DNA of 64,000 bases from Trichoplax adhaerens (lineage: Eukaryota; Placozoa; Uniplacotomia; Trichoplacea; Trichoplacidae): the NCBI RefSeq assembly GCF_000150275.1, contig NW_002060946.1:6032667-6096666 (forward strand), written 5' to 3'. The notes beneath the pieces were generated by a model. It had not been told where the DNA came from. It did no database searches and saw nothing but the letters and a program-made list of their open reading frames with translations. Shown in pieces: positions 1 through 13,648 of this stretch. Position numbers and translations under genes: made by a program. The first letter of the stretch is position 1. Each line of letters starts with the position of its first letter.

Positions 1-640
1 GTTCTACCCAACTCTTCACGATACGTGTACACCATTCCAACGTTCCAATAGCACTTCCATTACATAACTAATTTGAATGGGGATTACTACAACATTTCAT
101 TCTCAAACTCTTACCAACGTAATACACTTCAATCAAGCTAGACATCAATGCTTGAATTCACTGTATCGCTCTTACTTATATCATTGAATTCATTGAATGA
201 ACTAAAATGGTCTAACCAACAGACATGATGACTCGTCTACACGCAAACTTCAACCTCGTTCGAGACCAATTTTCTAGCCTACTATCAATTCTGCAATACT
301 TGACTACTAGACTGTATTGTGCACATTTGATACAATGAAGAAATCTTTTTTTGACTTGGATACTGTGGAACAGTAGTTCGCTTCTATTTAGCTTTACTGA
401 GACAACATGATGTAGTAATTATCTCATGAACTGTTAGAAAAAGAAGTCTTTCGTCGTTACTTATTTCAACTTGGACTGAGTGGATGAGCAATGAGCACAC
501 AAAGGAGGAGAACATCCATTGCTAGAAGTGGGATCCTCTTCTAACCTTCTTTCTCGCTTTAGAGCCATACTAAATACACTGCTATTCAGCACTGTATGGA
601 ATAGCATACTGTCATACTGAATATCATACTCTTTCATAGA

Positions 641-760
641 CAGTACTGTACAGTGTACAGTGTACAGTGGATCAATTGGTGTGAAATTACCAGAACAATA
701 CTACAGTATAACAGTACTGTGCGTCGAGTGTACAGTACAGTACAGTATACTGTATTGTAC
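641..760. repeat. GTAC palindrome cluster
   Basis: Run of overlapping self-complementary words built from GTAC separated by single A or T, such as cagtactgtacagtgtac, repeated to about position 760. The same word family recurs upstream of several other genes in this window. It lies about 2.4 kb before the GBF1 start codon. Confidence 0.8.
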
Positions 761-2119
761 TACCGTCCAATTTGGACTTGCCCTGATAGTGGCTATTGCC
801 AATTCGACTGTAGCTGATTTGCCATCATTTTTACATATGTTCTTGCTTGCTTGCAAAGTAAAATGAATTAATGAATTGAACCGATTCTACTGTTGCAGCA
901 GTATGTTATGACCTCTCGACTTTATTTCTTCTTCTTTCTGGATTGAATTCTACTAGAGTACGAGTAAACAACATTTTCCCGATTCCTTGTAAAATGATGT
1001 TCGAGTTCTACACATGTAATATACTGTCCAGTGCAAGTTTTACAAGTCTAATTGGATACGTAGCAACACTTTACGGATGATGATAGGAAGTGACTGGATA
1101 TCTATCTTCTTAAACGATGGATTCTTCAATATTCGAAAGGATCTTAATACAACACTGAATACGCACGCTAATTTTGCGATATGATTTCATAAACTGCACA
1201 ATGGAATCGCAAGCTGTGAGACTAGTAGTGGATGTCAATCACTTAACAGATCTATAAAGTAATCTGAAGTAATATTCGATCGTAAACTGAGGAATTATAC
1301 CAAACTAAGCGGACTGTAGGGATACGGGAGAAAATTGTTCAGGCGATGATCGATTTGAGTTATGGACGACCTATTTCATTCGCTGTGCCAGTGTTTTAAT
1401 GGGCTATTCATATTGCGCGTATAGTTTCTACTCTCCAGTTATAGTATGGTATTTTAGTATTGTCGATTAAATTAATTTAGGATGATACAAATATGCAGTT
1501 TGTATCTTACCTTGCGATCACAAATTAAGCTAACTTGTCTACATTAAAATTCAACAATGGTAAGCGTGTTATTGTTGTTGAATAATCAATTAATTAATTT
1601 ATGACGGTTAGTTGTAGGAAGCACCATTTTAGTGTAGTTGATTGATCAATAAATAGGATAGAATTAAGTGTTAAGTAAAGTTATTTGACATTTCCAACTT
1701 TAATAGCTATAACTACATTATTCCATGTGTAACTAATCATAACATGCAGCTCGATAGCTGCCAATCCTGGACATACTGTAGTATATTGTGAATATAGTAT
1801 TGTAGTTGATTTTCGTGATCGCAAGTTTTCGTCATTTCCGTAAACTTGAGGAATGAAATGAAGAAGAAGACTACCAATCCTGTAGTACAACTTTTATAAG
1901 AGTTCAACTTTGTATTTGGTAGATCATTATGATCTTCCTTATTACTGAATGAATTGTAGGCTCTTAAAATATCAATGATATCAATAGCAAAAACGATATT
2001 CGAAACGTGTATTACTAGGTAAAGAAATACAGTATGCTATACTGTACACCTGTGATAGTTATCTCCCTATCATACCCAGCATTAGACTATAATTTGCTTT
2101 CGATCCGTAGCTGATTAAT

Positions 2120-2190
2120 TAATTCACTGTGGTACAAAATTAGGCAACATAGAGTTTGATAGATTGCCCTATTTGTACCACAGTGAATTA
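2120..2190. repeat. Inverted repeat / hairpin
   Basis: Left arm 2120-2147 and right arm 2164-2190 are near-complementary, separated by 16 bases. The outer 19 bases (taattcactgtggtacaaa) pair perfectly, and the inner part has small mismatches before pairing again at ggcaa/ttgcc. It could be a remnant of a small MITE-like element, a snapback transcript or a cruciform. No coding sequence lies in it. Confidence 0.75.
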
Positions 2191-3139
2191 TAATGAATGA
2201 TATTTCATACACCATTGGTAATTGTATAAAACGTATAGTATGAGAAATGACATACCATATCTTGATTAAATCAGTTCGAAAATCAATTTTTAAATAATTA
2301 TGCCACTTTTTTGGGTAAAATTTTGCATGACTTCAAACTTTATTTTCAAAATTGTAATATATTTTTATGGAAAATGCTAATGTACTGGTAAATAAATTTA
2401 GAAAACAATAAGGTAATCATACTCGTACAGTATACACAATTACTAGTAGCATTGAAATGGGTGTTATTCAAGCATATGGAGTTTTTTAGTACAAATTGAT
2501 GGTAGCAATATTTGAGATTGATCTACTGTACTATGATTATTTACTTTCGTACTAGTCTACGTTCAGAAATGTGTTGTCCATAATTCTGGTGAAAATTACT
2601 GTACAGTATCTGATTAGTTTGATCACTCCTTTATTTTGGACAAACTGATAAACTGCTCCTTGCGTAGATGAAAATTATCATTCTTGGCAGGGGGTAGTAA
2701 TCGATTAGAAAGTGCTACACCTTGTATTGTATTTCCGATGACTGACAACTACCATGGACTACCAATTTATTTTTTTTTACTTTGCTGACCAAAATGCCAT
2801 TGCCTTTTAATTTGATGTAAATGGTATACTGAATGCTATATATGGTGTAATCTTATCACAATTTCCTGTACACAAAATTTACTACTTGGCATAGTGTTAA
2901 TGGTTACGTTACGACTATATACGACCTAGGTATAATTGTTGCAAAATGAGTGCAACATTCATTATTGAACAACTGGAGCCTCGTAGTAGAGAGCGTGTTA
3001 TACCCGAGACTATAATTATTATTGCTAGTCAAACTAACTGATTGATATGTCACTACATTGTTTGGAATCTATCCTCAGATTAAATCTATCTATTTATTTT
3101 TTGTTATTTTACTAAACGCCTCTAGATTCATCCATCGAC

Positions 3140-6100
3140 ATGCCTACTCCACGTAATGGCGTTTACATCGTTCTGGGAGAGATGTCCCTCATCACTTTTG
3201 CAATACGTAGGAGTGCAAAGATGTCTAGTCATTCACATCAGGTAATTTTTATGGACATGATGTAATTTCTATTTTGCTGACCTAAAAAAGTATATAACTT
3301 ATAGTACTATATATTGTACAGTACTGTAAATAGATGTCGGATCGACTGGCTTTAGAACTTGAACTGAGCTAAAATTAATACTTTCTTTTATTACTTTTGG
3401 ATTTGTTTAATGCCGTAACTGTTGAGCTTCTGCGCATTTATTTATTTAATATTGCATATTATTTAAATTGTAGAGAAAATCTTTTTTCGTAATACCTAAG
3501 GTTATATGTACAATCAAGTTCTAAGTTAGAAGTCCAGCACATCAGAATGTTGTATATATATTATTTATTAATAAACGTTGTCCGTACTATCGGCTTTTTT
3601 TAGGACGAAGATCACGATCCAATCATGACCAATTTTACACGATTAAAACAATTGTTGATGACCGTATCCGGTAAGGGCATATGTATGCGTCTTTAGGAAT
3701 GTCCTAATAAAGTAGTTACCAAACAGGTATTTTTATGTAATTTTCTGTTAACGCTTGACTATTTATAATCATACTAGAACTGTCGCACGTTGATGCAAAT
3801 ACTTTTCTGAATCCCTTCTTGGATGTAATTCGATCGGAGGATACAACTGGACCAATTACTGGTTTAGCCCTCTCTTCCATTAATAAAATATTATCTTATG
3901 AACTGGTTAGTTTATCTACTACCTCAGCTGCTTCTGCTGTTGAAAATATTGCTGATGCCGTAACACACGCAAGATTTGTTGGAACTGATCCTGGCAGTGA
4001 TGAAGTTGTATTAATGAAAATTTTACAAGTATGGTTTATTGCATGGTCTTAGCTACACCGAAGTAATCAGACTTTGCTATCATGAATATTACTTATTAAT
4101 TTTCTGATTACTTCCTATCAGGTCTTAAGAACTCTACTTTCGAGTTCAGTAGGCAATCTCATGAGTAATGAATCAGTCTGTGATATTATGCAGTCTTGCT
4201 TTAGAATATGTTTTGAAGTACGACTTAGTGGTAAGTAGGACTGTTCTCTAAAATGGATCACTAATTAATAACGTGCCATTTAATTTTAAATAACCGTAAT
4301 CAAATATAATTTTCATGAAATCTTTCTTGATTGCTTATCATAAGAACTGTTACGAAGAACTGCTGAACATGCACTCATGGATATGACTCAAGTTTTATTT
4401 TCAAGGTTTGTATTGTCTTTAGTAAATGTTTATATATTTTGATACTTGCGTAGTTAATTGACTATCCTTCGAAATGTATTGAACGTTCTGCCATTCACAG
4501 ATTACCACAATTGAAAGAAACACAAGGTGGTAGTGCATTAGCAATAAAAAAGGTTAGCGTAATATCAACATTAATTCTTTATTCTCTGTTGCATAAAAGT
4601 CATATTTAGTCAGTTGCCTAAATGTAGCGTTTTGATATTGCAGTCGTTAAAAAGGACCGTAAATGATGGATCTCATGGAAGAGGTAAGTTATAAAATTTC
4701 TCTGCTATGACAATTTGTGTCTCCATTTGCAATTCGGTATAATAAAGCATTATGAATATTACATCATTAGTAGTGGAATATGTGATCGATACAACTATTC
4801 AATATTATTATTGCTAGGGCGCCGAGAAAGGAAAATGATAGGTGGCAGTCGCAAATCTAAAATATCCCCATCTAATGTCTTGGCCAATAATGTTTCGTCT
4901 CATAGTCCGACAAATGTTAATGCAGATAAGCAAAGTTTAAATCAACAGGAGCCAGTAAAAGTTACTGTGACTGGCAATATAGAAAATCAAAAAAATGTAA
5001 GTTAGCTGCGATACTACATGCATAGTATGGGGTAGGTATTAGAAAAGTAACTGATCTTTGGATGTACAGTGTACACATAAACCATAGCTTATGTAAGCAT
5101 AAATATTTCATTTTACTCTTTAGCTACTTATTGATATAAAATTCCTATTATCCAATAGGTGGATGAAGTTCAATCAACGGATAAAAGGATAGCAAACGAA
5201 TGTGAAACAAACTCTCCTGAAGTAGATTCATTAAAAGTTTCTGATCGAAGTAGCGAGTGCGATACTATCAGTATGACATCTGAAATGGAACAAGATATTC
5301 AGGATGATAGCGAAATGATGAGTAAACGTGATATTGATGAGCAGAGCGATAATTCTGAGCTATCGCCGCAAATACAATCGGGAGCGGAAATAAATGATAT
5401 AGCTTCAAATTATGATATAAAAAGAGGTGCGTGATATATATGCGTGCACAAATTTAAGTACAAATTTAAATGTAAATCCTAAAATTGTAATTATAAATGC
5501 TAATATTTATTTTGATAGAGAAAAATTATCTAGTCGAGCCATATGGATTGCCTTGTGTGCGCGAATTGTTACGATTTTTAGTTTCTTTAATAAACCCACG
5601 TGATAGGTAACATTTATAATCAACGATATAGTACTTTTTTAGCACTGTTACATTTTCTATAGCTAAAATATTATTGGCGCGACTTTATAAAATTTCATAC
5701 AAATATAGGCGTAACATAGAAGGAATGATCCACATGGGTTTGTCTCTTATAACGATGGCACTTGAATCTGGAGCGACATACATTGGAAATTCTCCTTCGT
5801 TGTTGGCATTAATTAAAGACGAATTGTGCCGGTCCTTATTTCTTGTTAGGATTGATGAATAAGTTTAAATTTCTACAAATGGCAGCTTGTGATCTATCTT
5901 ATTATGTTTTAACATAAAATGTGATTTTTTTAGCTCTTACAAAGAGAAAATTTATCTTTATTCGCGTCGTCTTTGCGGGTATGTTTCTTTCTATTTGAAT
6001 CTATGCGTGGCCACTTAAAATTTCAACTCGAGGTATGTCAATTCGGAAACATCGAAATTAATACATGTGTAGATGATTGATTCTAGCTGCTCAATGTAGC

Positions 6101-9100
6101 CTAATCATGCTAGTAAGCCCTATAATGCAAGATGTTATTTGTACTTTTATAATTCTTACTTGGTAGGCTTTTGTATTGAAACTTATGGACTTAATCTCTA
6201 CTGACGCCGGACGTTACACATATGAAGTGAAAGAGTTAGCCCTTGAAAGTATTGTACAGGTAGGTGTATTCTGTAAAATTCTCTTTTAAGCCATTATAAA
6301 TATCTTTTGTAATATATTCACATCTTTTCAGCTTTGCAGACTGCCAAACTTAGTTGCTGAATTATATATCAATTTCGACTGTGAAACTTACAGCAGTAAT
6401 TTATTTGAAGAGTTAATAAAATTGTTATCCAAGGTAATTCATTTTTACCTGTCTTATCAATGGTTTAAGTATTTATGCATTGGTATTGCAGATTATAGTT
6501 TTTGGTATTGATATATCTTTCGTTATTTTCGAAATTTGTAGCATGTTTATCCTACTGCTGGTTCATACCTAGTACACATTCTGGCCTTAGAAGCATTGCT
6601 ATCTGTGATAAATATTGTTGAAAATCATTGTAACACAATTAATGAGACAGGTGTTCAATTGATTTGACGTGAATTCATTTAAGTAACGCGAATTTACATC
6701 CTTGATAAGTAATAATGTTTGCGGTTGTATCAATTATTTGTAGGTGTAGTTGTAGCACAGAAGTCAGCCATAGAAAAGGGTGATGCGAATGAATCAGTAA
6801 AAGGTAATGTCGCAAGTCAAGATAGTAGTATGCTTAATGCAAGTTGTTACGACTTACCATTGCCAAAAGAGCTTATCCAAATAAAGCAGAGGAAAAAGGT
6901 TCGTACTGAGTTACTCCACTTTGTATTTATTACCAGGTAATTTTAGTCATTACCGTAATAGGCTTAACGTATTATTAATGCTAATTTTTTCTGTTAGTTA
7001 ATGCAAGCGGCTACTGAACAGTTTAATGTAAAGCCAAAGAATGGGTTAAAATTCATGCAAGAACATGGATTAATTAGTTCTCCTTTGCAATCTACTGAAG
7101 TAGCAACCGTTTTACGAGAGAATCGTCATTTGAGCAAGAAGATGATTGGCGATTATATTGGAGATAGAAAAAATCAAGTCATCCTAGATGCTTTTGTCAA
7201 ATCTTTTTCGTATGAAAATACCTTGATTCAGGATGCATTACGAGCATTTCTAGAAACTTTTCGATTGCCTGGAGAAAGCCCCGTTATAACTAGAATATTG
7301 GAAACTTTTACTAATCATTGGTATGTTTGTGCGGGTGAGCCATTTGGCAACAAAGATGCCGCTTTCACACTTGCGTATGCTATTATAATGTTAAATGTCG
7401 ACCAGCATAACGAAAACTTGAAGAAACAAGCAGCTATGACTGTTGAAGATTTTAAGCGTAATTTACGTGGTGTTAACAACAACGCTGATTTTCCTGAGGA
7501 TATGTTAGAAGAAATTTTTATATCTATAAAGAACGAAGAAATCGTTATGCCTTCAGAACAAGTGGGACAGGTTCGTGACGACTATAACTGGAAGATGCTG
7601 CTTCATAGAGGCGCGTCTAAGGAAGGAGTGTATAAATTTGTCACTGATGGACGTTACGATCAAGACTTATTTCTTTTAATTTGGGGTCCTACGGTAGCAG
7701 CCTTGTCTTATATTTTTGACAATGCATCAGATGAAATGATAGTTCAAAAGGCTGTTAATGGCTTTAGGCGATGTGCTTTAATATCTTCATTTTACGGTTT
7801 AACAAAGGTATTTGATAGCCTTGTCATATCACTATGCAAGTCGACATTGCTTATGCATACGCCTGAGAAAGTCGATAGTATAGCGATTATGTTTGGCTCT
7901 AATTACAAAGCACAATTGGCGGCTCGTACTGTTTTTTCGTTATCGCATCGATTTGGTGACATATTACGCGAAGGTTGGGAAAATATATTAAACTGTATTT
8001 TGCAGTTATATCGCGCTCGCCTACTTCCGGCTCTTATGGTTGATGCTGAAGATTTTCTCGATCCAACAGGCTCCATTTCTATTATGCCTGACGAAATGGC
8101 TAATACAAAAAGTGATGGTTCTCTATTGTCATCATTTTATCAGTATTTATTAAACCCTGATACTTCGAGTGGACGTAGCGATAAACCTGAAGACATTGAA
8201 GCCCAAGAAAGAGCCCAAGCTTGCATTAAAGAGTGCCATCCAGAATTTCTTGTAACAGAAAGCAAATTTTTAAGAATTGATTCTTTGCTCGAGCTAATAA
8301 AAGCTCTCACTTTTGGTTCTCGTGGAGCAGCGGCGCATGAAACATTAGGCACTCATTATGATGAAGATGCAGCTGTTTTCTTTTTAGAATTGCTAATAAA
8401 AGTGGTTATCCAAAACAGAGATCGTATTCAATCAATATGGAAAGGAGTTAGGGAACATTTAACAAACTTAATTTTGTCCAGCCAGTATAATTTTTTAACA
8501 GAACGTGCTGTTGTTGGCATGTTACGTCTTGGTATGAGACTTTTGCGACGTGAGGAAATGATTAATGAAACCATTTCGTCTCTTCAAATTTTATTATTAA
8601 TTAAGCCAAGCGTCTTAAGATATGTATGCAAACAAATTACATTTGGTATTTGCGAGTTGGTAAGATCAAATGTGACCAATATTACTTCAGTAAGCTGCTG
8701 GAATACGTTGTTATCCTTTCTTGAGGTAGCTGGGGCCGGTGCAAAGCCTCCATCAGCTTCTCAAATTAAAAGTTCGCCATCGTTTGATAACTCTGGAGGT
8801 TCCTTTGAAACTTTCGAAACGGAAAAATTTGATACTGGCAGTACTTATTCGGTGGCTGATTCAGAATACTCGTCTACATCGCAACCAAGTGTATTTGGGG
8901 GTTCTTCTCATTCTATCTCTCAAAATCTTTCAATGTTCTCGTTGCCCTTTAGCACTGTAAATAGCTCTCAAATTACTGTCGCTGAAACTAGTAATACCGG
9001 TGCTAGTACTAATGCTTATCATGGACGAAACTTCTTTGTTGTTGTGAACAAGGACGGTTCTGATAGTCAGTACAATTTATCGCTAAGTGATGAAATCAAT

Positions 9101-11328
9101 AAACATGATACCAGATGCTTAACTAAATCTTGTGAGACATTAGGCTTTTTAATTAGAGACTCTGCTCATTTGACACCGACTAATTTTCCTGGATGTGTGC
9201 ATGGTTTAAGAGTTCTAGCACAAGCAACCGCCAATGGCAGTGTAAACCGCTACAACGATGGATTAACTAGGCTCGAACCTACGCATGATAGGAAGAATGT
9301 TAAAAGCTCGAAATATAAGCCTGCGAAACGTAGTAAAGAATCTGGTAATGCAAAAAAGCGTATGCAATCTTCCGAACTTATACAGCAACACTCTACGTCA
9401 TTTGATTCAACTTATTCCGAACCTAATATCGAAGATTGTTATTATGGTGTATCAATGCAATTACTCGATTTAATGCATACACTTCATATTAAGGCTTCTT
9501 CAGTGTATGAGTCAGCTGTCTTTATGAATAGTGATAAGTCGAATTTAGCTAGCGAAGAGCAAGAGAATGAAGAATGCTTGCCGCATCAGAGTGATAATGA
9601 GTCCAACGAAAGTAGCGAAACTCAATCTTCGAAAAAAGTAGGACAGTTGCCTACCGACGACTTGAAGCAAGGTTCTTCACCTTCAGTTAAGAAAGCAAAT
9701 CAAACTCCGATTAAGATCAATGCTCATTTTCTGTGGACCAATTGCTGGTGTCCTCTGCTACAAGGTATGGCGGCGATGTGTTTAGATACTCGTAAAGATG
9801 TTAGAAATGCGGCATTGACAAACTTGCAGAGATCGCTACTTGTTCACGATATGCAGAAGTTGTCAGCACTGGAATGGGAAGCTTGCTTTAATCAGGTAAT
9901 GAAATACTACAGTATATTATACTGTGATAAACTGTATACAAAATTACTGCAGCAGTATTATCGATATTTAGCATTTAGTTTGGATAATAAAGTCATCATT
10001 ATCTCGTATAGGTTCTATTTCCGATGTTATCAAGTTTGATCGGTATTCCTAATAATGATGCTTCTACTGCATTTGTCAATATCGAAGAAACGCGTATGAG
10101 GGCAGCTGCTCTATTGTCAAAGGTAAGGTGCAACTATTTTATTTACATAGCCAATGTCATACGGCACAATTATCTTATTCTTACTTTTATTCTTAGGTAT
10201 TTTTACAACATTTAACACAATTGCTGACTTTGTCGACTTTTACTGCCCTTTGGCTGACAATCCTCGACTTTATGGATAAATGTATGCATGCAGATAGTAC
10301 TGGATTACTTGTAAGTATTGAGTACGTTATTTACACTGTACATGAATCATGATCGCAGATCAAATTTATAAGGCTTTCAGTTTTGTTAATAGAGTTATTT
10401 CCTTTCATGCGTAGAGTGAAGCTATCCCAGAATCTCTAAAGAATATGTTACTAGTTATGGTAACAGCCAGAATATTTGATGAGGATACTGAAACTTACGG
10501 CGACAAAGAAGTAGCATCTGAAAAGCCTGGCGTATCACGAGCTGATCCCACTACCCAAAGCGAACCTAACGGTCAGGAAGATGGATCGAGTCGTGAAGCG
10601 CAAACTTCATCCGATTCTACTCCGAAACGATCACAGTTATGGACAATGACTTGGGAAAGGATAAACTTATTTTTACCTAATTTGCAAGAGGAGCTTTTTG
10701 GTCATACCAACCTAGAAACAAGAAACACAGTTAGCCAACCTGTTCGTTCGCATTCGACTAACTTTGAATCGACTGATGAACAGGAATCTACAAAACTTGA
10801 TGAAAATGGTTAGCTGATTCACACTATAGTAATCAATTCCTGTACCGCATAGTGTTTTAAAATTACAACTTTGTAATTGGATTATTTATTACTATAATGT
10901 TAAATATTAGGACATTAATTAAATCGAATTTTTTAATCTCTGATCTTATTTTTGTTTGTTTAACTACAGTAACAGAAGATACAAGTAAACCACAAAGAGC
11001 GAAATCAATGTCGGATTTAACTCATAATAAAAATAATAATACCAGCATCTGCGTTGTTTTGCAACCTCCTTTACCCACACTGCAGAGTCGTGCAAATCCT
11101 AATGCCGAAAGCTCCAGCAGTACGTCTTTGTCTGGTAACGTCCCTATATTGCTGACACCAAATCTTATAAACGCTACTGCAAATAATCTGCCTGTAACAA
11201 GTATTTCCAAAGCTAACACGAGTGCATCTGTATCCGATCAGCCTGCTGCATCTGACGCTACTGAAAATGACGCAAAACCACAGGATAAACCTAAGGCTGA
11301 ACAAATTTCACCGGTATTTAGTATATGA
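3140..11328 (+). CDS. GBF1: GBF1-like Arf guanine nucleotide exchange factor (21 exons)
   Basis: Large Sec7-family GEF that loads GTP on Arf1 at the cis-Golgi and ER-Golgi intermediate compartment to recruit COPI (family knowledge). Exons: 3140-3241, 3604-3670, 3778-4028, 4122-4230, 4345-4405, 4501-4552, 4644-4683, 4818-4996, 5159-5426, 5519-5606, 5709-5844, 5934-6032, 6167-6259, 6332-6433, 6542-6650, 6744-6898, 6998-9895, 10012-10122, 10197-10310, 10415-10808, 10970-11328. Phases join to 1928 residues (human about 1859). The N-terminal DCB/HUS part includes [16 protein letters not shown] in exon 3, nearly identical to animal GBF1. The Sec7 domain is about residues 639-825, with the glutamic finger E730 in FRLPGESP (725-732) and NVDQHN at 770-775. 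HDS helical repeats follow ([30 protein letters not shown]). The last two exons are a low-complexity Ser/Thr/Pro-rich tail. A loosely conserved acidic linker fills exons 8-9. The 2898-base exon 17 is odd beside 16 small 5' exons. The start is chosen because GVYIVLGEM aligns with the family N-terminus. Confidence 0.96.
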
Positions 11329-13648
11329 TTGTGAATGGCGGTCTGTTGTGTGCAGCTTTCTCTTTTATTATGCATTTTTACATGATTGCAAATTTATTCG
11401 ATATTAACATTTCGAAGGAGAACATTAGTAAGAATTCTTAAATATTAAAAAATGTATGGCGCTTAAATTAAGTAATATTTATACCTAGAGAACTGGTTTC
11501 TTAATGTTACATAAATGCCTAACATACTACTGTAGTACTTTTATTCTGTTCTAATTAAAACCGACTTACTGCTAATGATTAAAATTTAATTCGTTGTTTT
11601 ATCAAATTCTGATAATACAGTTTGAATCTAAAATGATACTGGTTTTGAAAAATATCAAAATTAAAGTTGCATGTATAGTACATCACTGTGCAAGCTCTTT
11701 TAGACTGAACCTAATAGATGACTACGTCATCTATGACAAATTTGCTAGCTTGTTTTAGAATACATTTTTATTTGTATTTGCTTAATAGTCTTTTAAAAAT
11801 CTTGATCAATTTGGCGTGCGCTTGTTTATCTTTAATCATTACAAATTACCAAAGAAATTGTAACCTTGATCTGACTATTGTAACTTTAACAATGAGTCGA
11901 AAATTTATAAATATGTTATAACTTTCTATATCCATTTAATAGAACTATAACTAGTTTACATGTCAGTTTCATGTTATTTACGATTCCTTAAAGTCTGAAT
12001 ACATGGTGAGTAAGTGATTATGGAAAACTTTAAAATGGATATATTCTGCTGATATGTTTCTTATTGTAAATATGATATATCAAATTAACTGATGTTTTTG
12101 GCTGATTATAAATGATATAGCTACGATGAGATCATAGATAGTACTCGTGTTGTTGATATTGCTTGATTGTATCATAACAAACATGACTTATACGCTTCTT
12201 GTTCGTAATTTATGATCTTTATCATACACGTAGGTGCTACTTTTTTAGCCAAAATCTCATAGAATGAAACTATTTCACAGTATTATTCAACTTGTAGTAC
12301 TCTATTGCAAAACAGATTAAGGCGTTTATCGTTACTTTTAAGCGTACGTGTGAACAATTTGTTGCCAAGCTGAGAATTTGATATGTAACTTGTTTCCTAG
12401 CTAGTCTTGCAATAAGCATAATCAATCATGAGATATTATTATTCTGTCTTACAACAATTGGGAATCAACACTAATGCCGTTATTATTATTATTAAAATTT
12501 CTATTCGATTGAAACGACTGTATGTATTACATGTATGGATTAATATAATAAATAATTTAGAAGATAAAATAAATAAATTGGAATTACACGAACTGATTGC
12601 GAAACTGATGATATAATTTCGTACAGAAAGAAGGTTTAACCAACCATGATTAATTCTTTGCAGTGAGCATCCAACTATAATTACTCTAGAACTGCGAGAG
12701 AAAGTCATTGTAAGATTATTTCAAGAAATAGTTCGAATACTATTGCAGTTGGACAATAGGTCTTTGAATTTTCGGTTTGAGGGCTAGGGTTTCTTAGAAA
12801 TAATTCATGATATTAGTTAATTGCTCTAGTAATTTTTAATAAAAAGTGTCAATAAAATACAAATAGAACATGAAAGTTCTATTATTCAAAATGTAGAAGA
12901 ACTACTTTCGTATCGGTCAGAAATGACTTTTCAATTATATATTAGCTGTCGATCATACTATAGTAACGATTTTCTTCATATAACTAGAAGAGCTTGATCA
13001 AAGTAACTCTTCAAGCGGTCGAATTAACCAGGGAGTTTTTGATAGTAAGTTGAAGTCTATTAGATCATCTCGATTAAACTTATTGCACTCTATGGGACAA
13101 AATTTAACACCTTAAAAGTTGGGATATTGTTAAGTTTATTGCGTAGATTTGGAATTATTTACGTGTAGTCATTGGTACAAATTTCTAGGATACAGATTAC
13201 AAATTATACCATCAGAACTATGTAATGAGTGAAATGATTTTAACTTAAAAATAATAATATGACAGGAGAAAATACGTTACATTAGTGCTTTGTACTTTTA
13301 GTTGTTTTATAATTCTTTATCATTAGTTGATTTATTACCGTAGGTTTAATATCCTATATTTTAAATTAAGGAATTCATATTAATATGATTCTGGTTAAAA
13401 TATAAAGTAACTTGCATTTATGAGGATTCCAGTTGACCGATTATAAATGATAACAGCTAATGCAAAAAAAAATTTAACGTGTAGTAAACATATTCAGAAG
13501 CAAAGTAGACCCTAACAACATACGAGTTTAATATTACTATAAAGAATTTAATAAACAAAGCGTGATTTCTTTTTTATTAAAATAAAAATAGGCCGTTTAT
13601 TGCATAGTGGTCAATTCTCAACTTACAAATGATATAGAGTAAGTAATC
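11329..13648. other. Convergent intergenic region between GBF1 and NCOA4-like genes
   Basis: About 2.3 kb that must contain the 3' UTRs of the two converging genes. Possible polyadenylation words occur just after GBF1 (attaaa near 11444). Open frames at 11718-11921, 12428-12616 and 12439-12708 are short, A/T-driven and match nothing recognised. No GTAC-palindrome cluster is present here, in contrast to the 5' flanks. Confidence 0.55.
13573..13578 (-). promoter_or_regulatory. Candidate polyadenylation signal for NCOA4-like gene
   Basis: AATAAA on the minus strand, about 70 bases after the stop codon of the NCOA4-like gene. Position and word fit a poly(A) signal; no downstream U/GU element was assessed. 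Confidence 0.45.

Larger units (their letters stand above)
1..3139. other. Intergenic region upstream of GBF1, no gene recognised
   Basis: About 3.1 kb of AT-rich DNA without a convincing coding exon. Short open frames at 660-866 (+) and 1681-1890 (-) match no family; the first is read from palindromic repeat. The region holds a GTAC-palindrome cluster (641-760) and an imperfect inverted repeat (2120-2190), annotated separately. The GBF1 promoter and 5' UTR should lie at the right end, but no core promoter motif could be assigned with confidence. Confidence 0.6.

Noticed and set aside
8140-9473. Open frames at 8140-8352 (-), 8739-8960 (+) and 9285-9473 (+)
   Set aside because: They lie in other frames of the large GBF1 exon and have no independent support.
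9896-10039. Continuation of the GBF1 exon 17 frame to a stop at 10039
   Set aside because: The frame past 9895 loses family similarity, while a gt donor followed by exon 18 at 10012 restores the conserved sequence; it is intron read-through.
11022-11304. Minus-strand frames opposite the last GBF1 exon
   Set aside because: Antisense shadows of a real coding exon.
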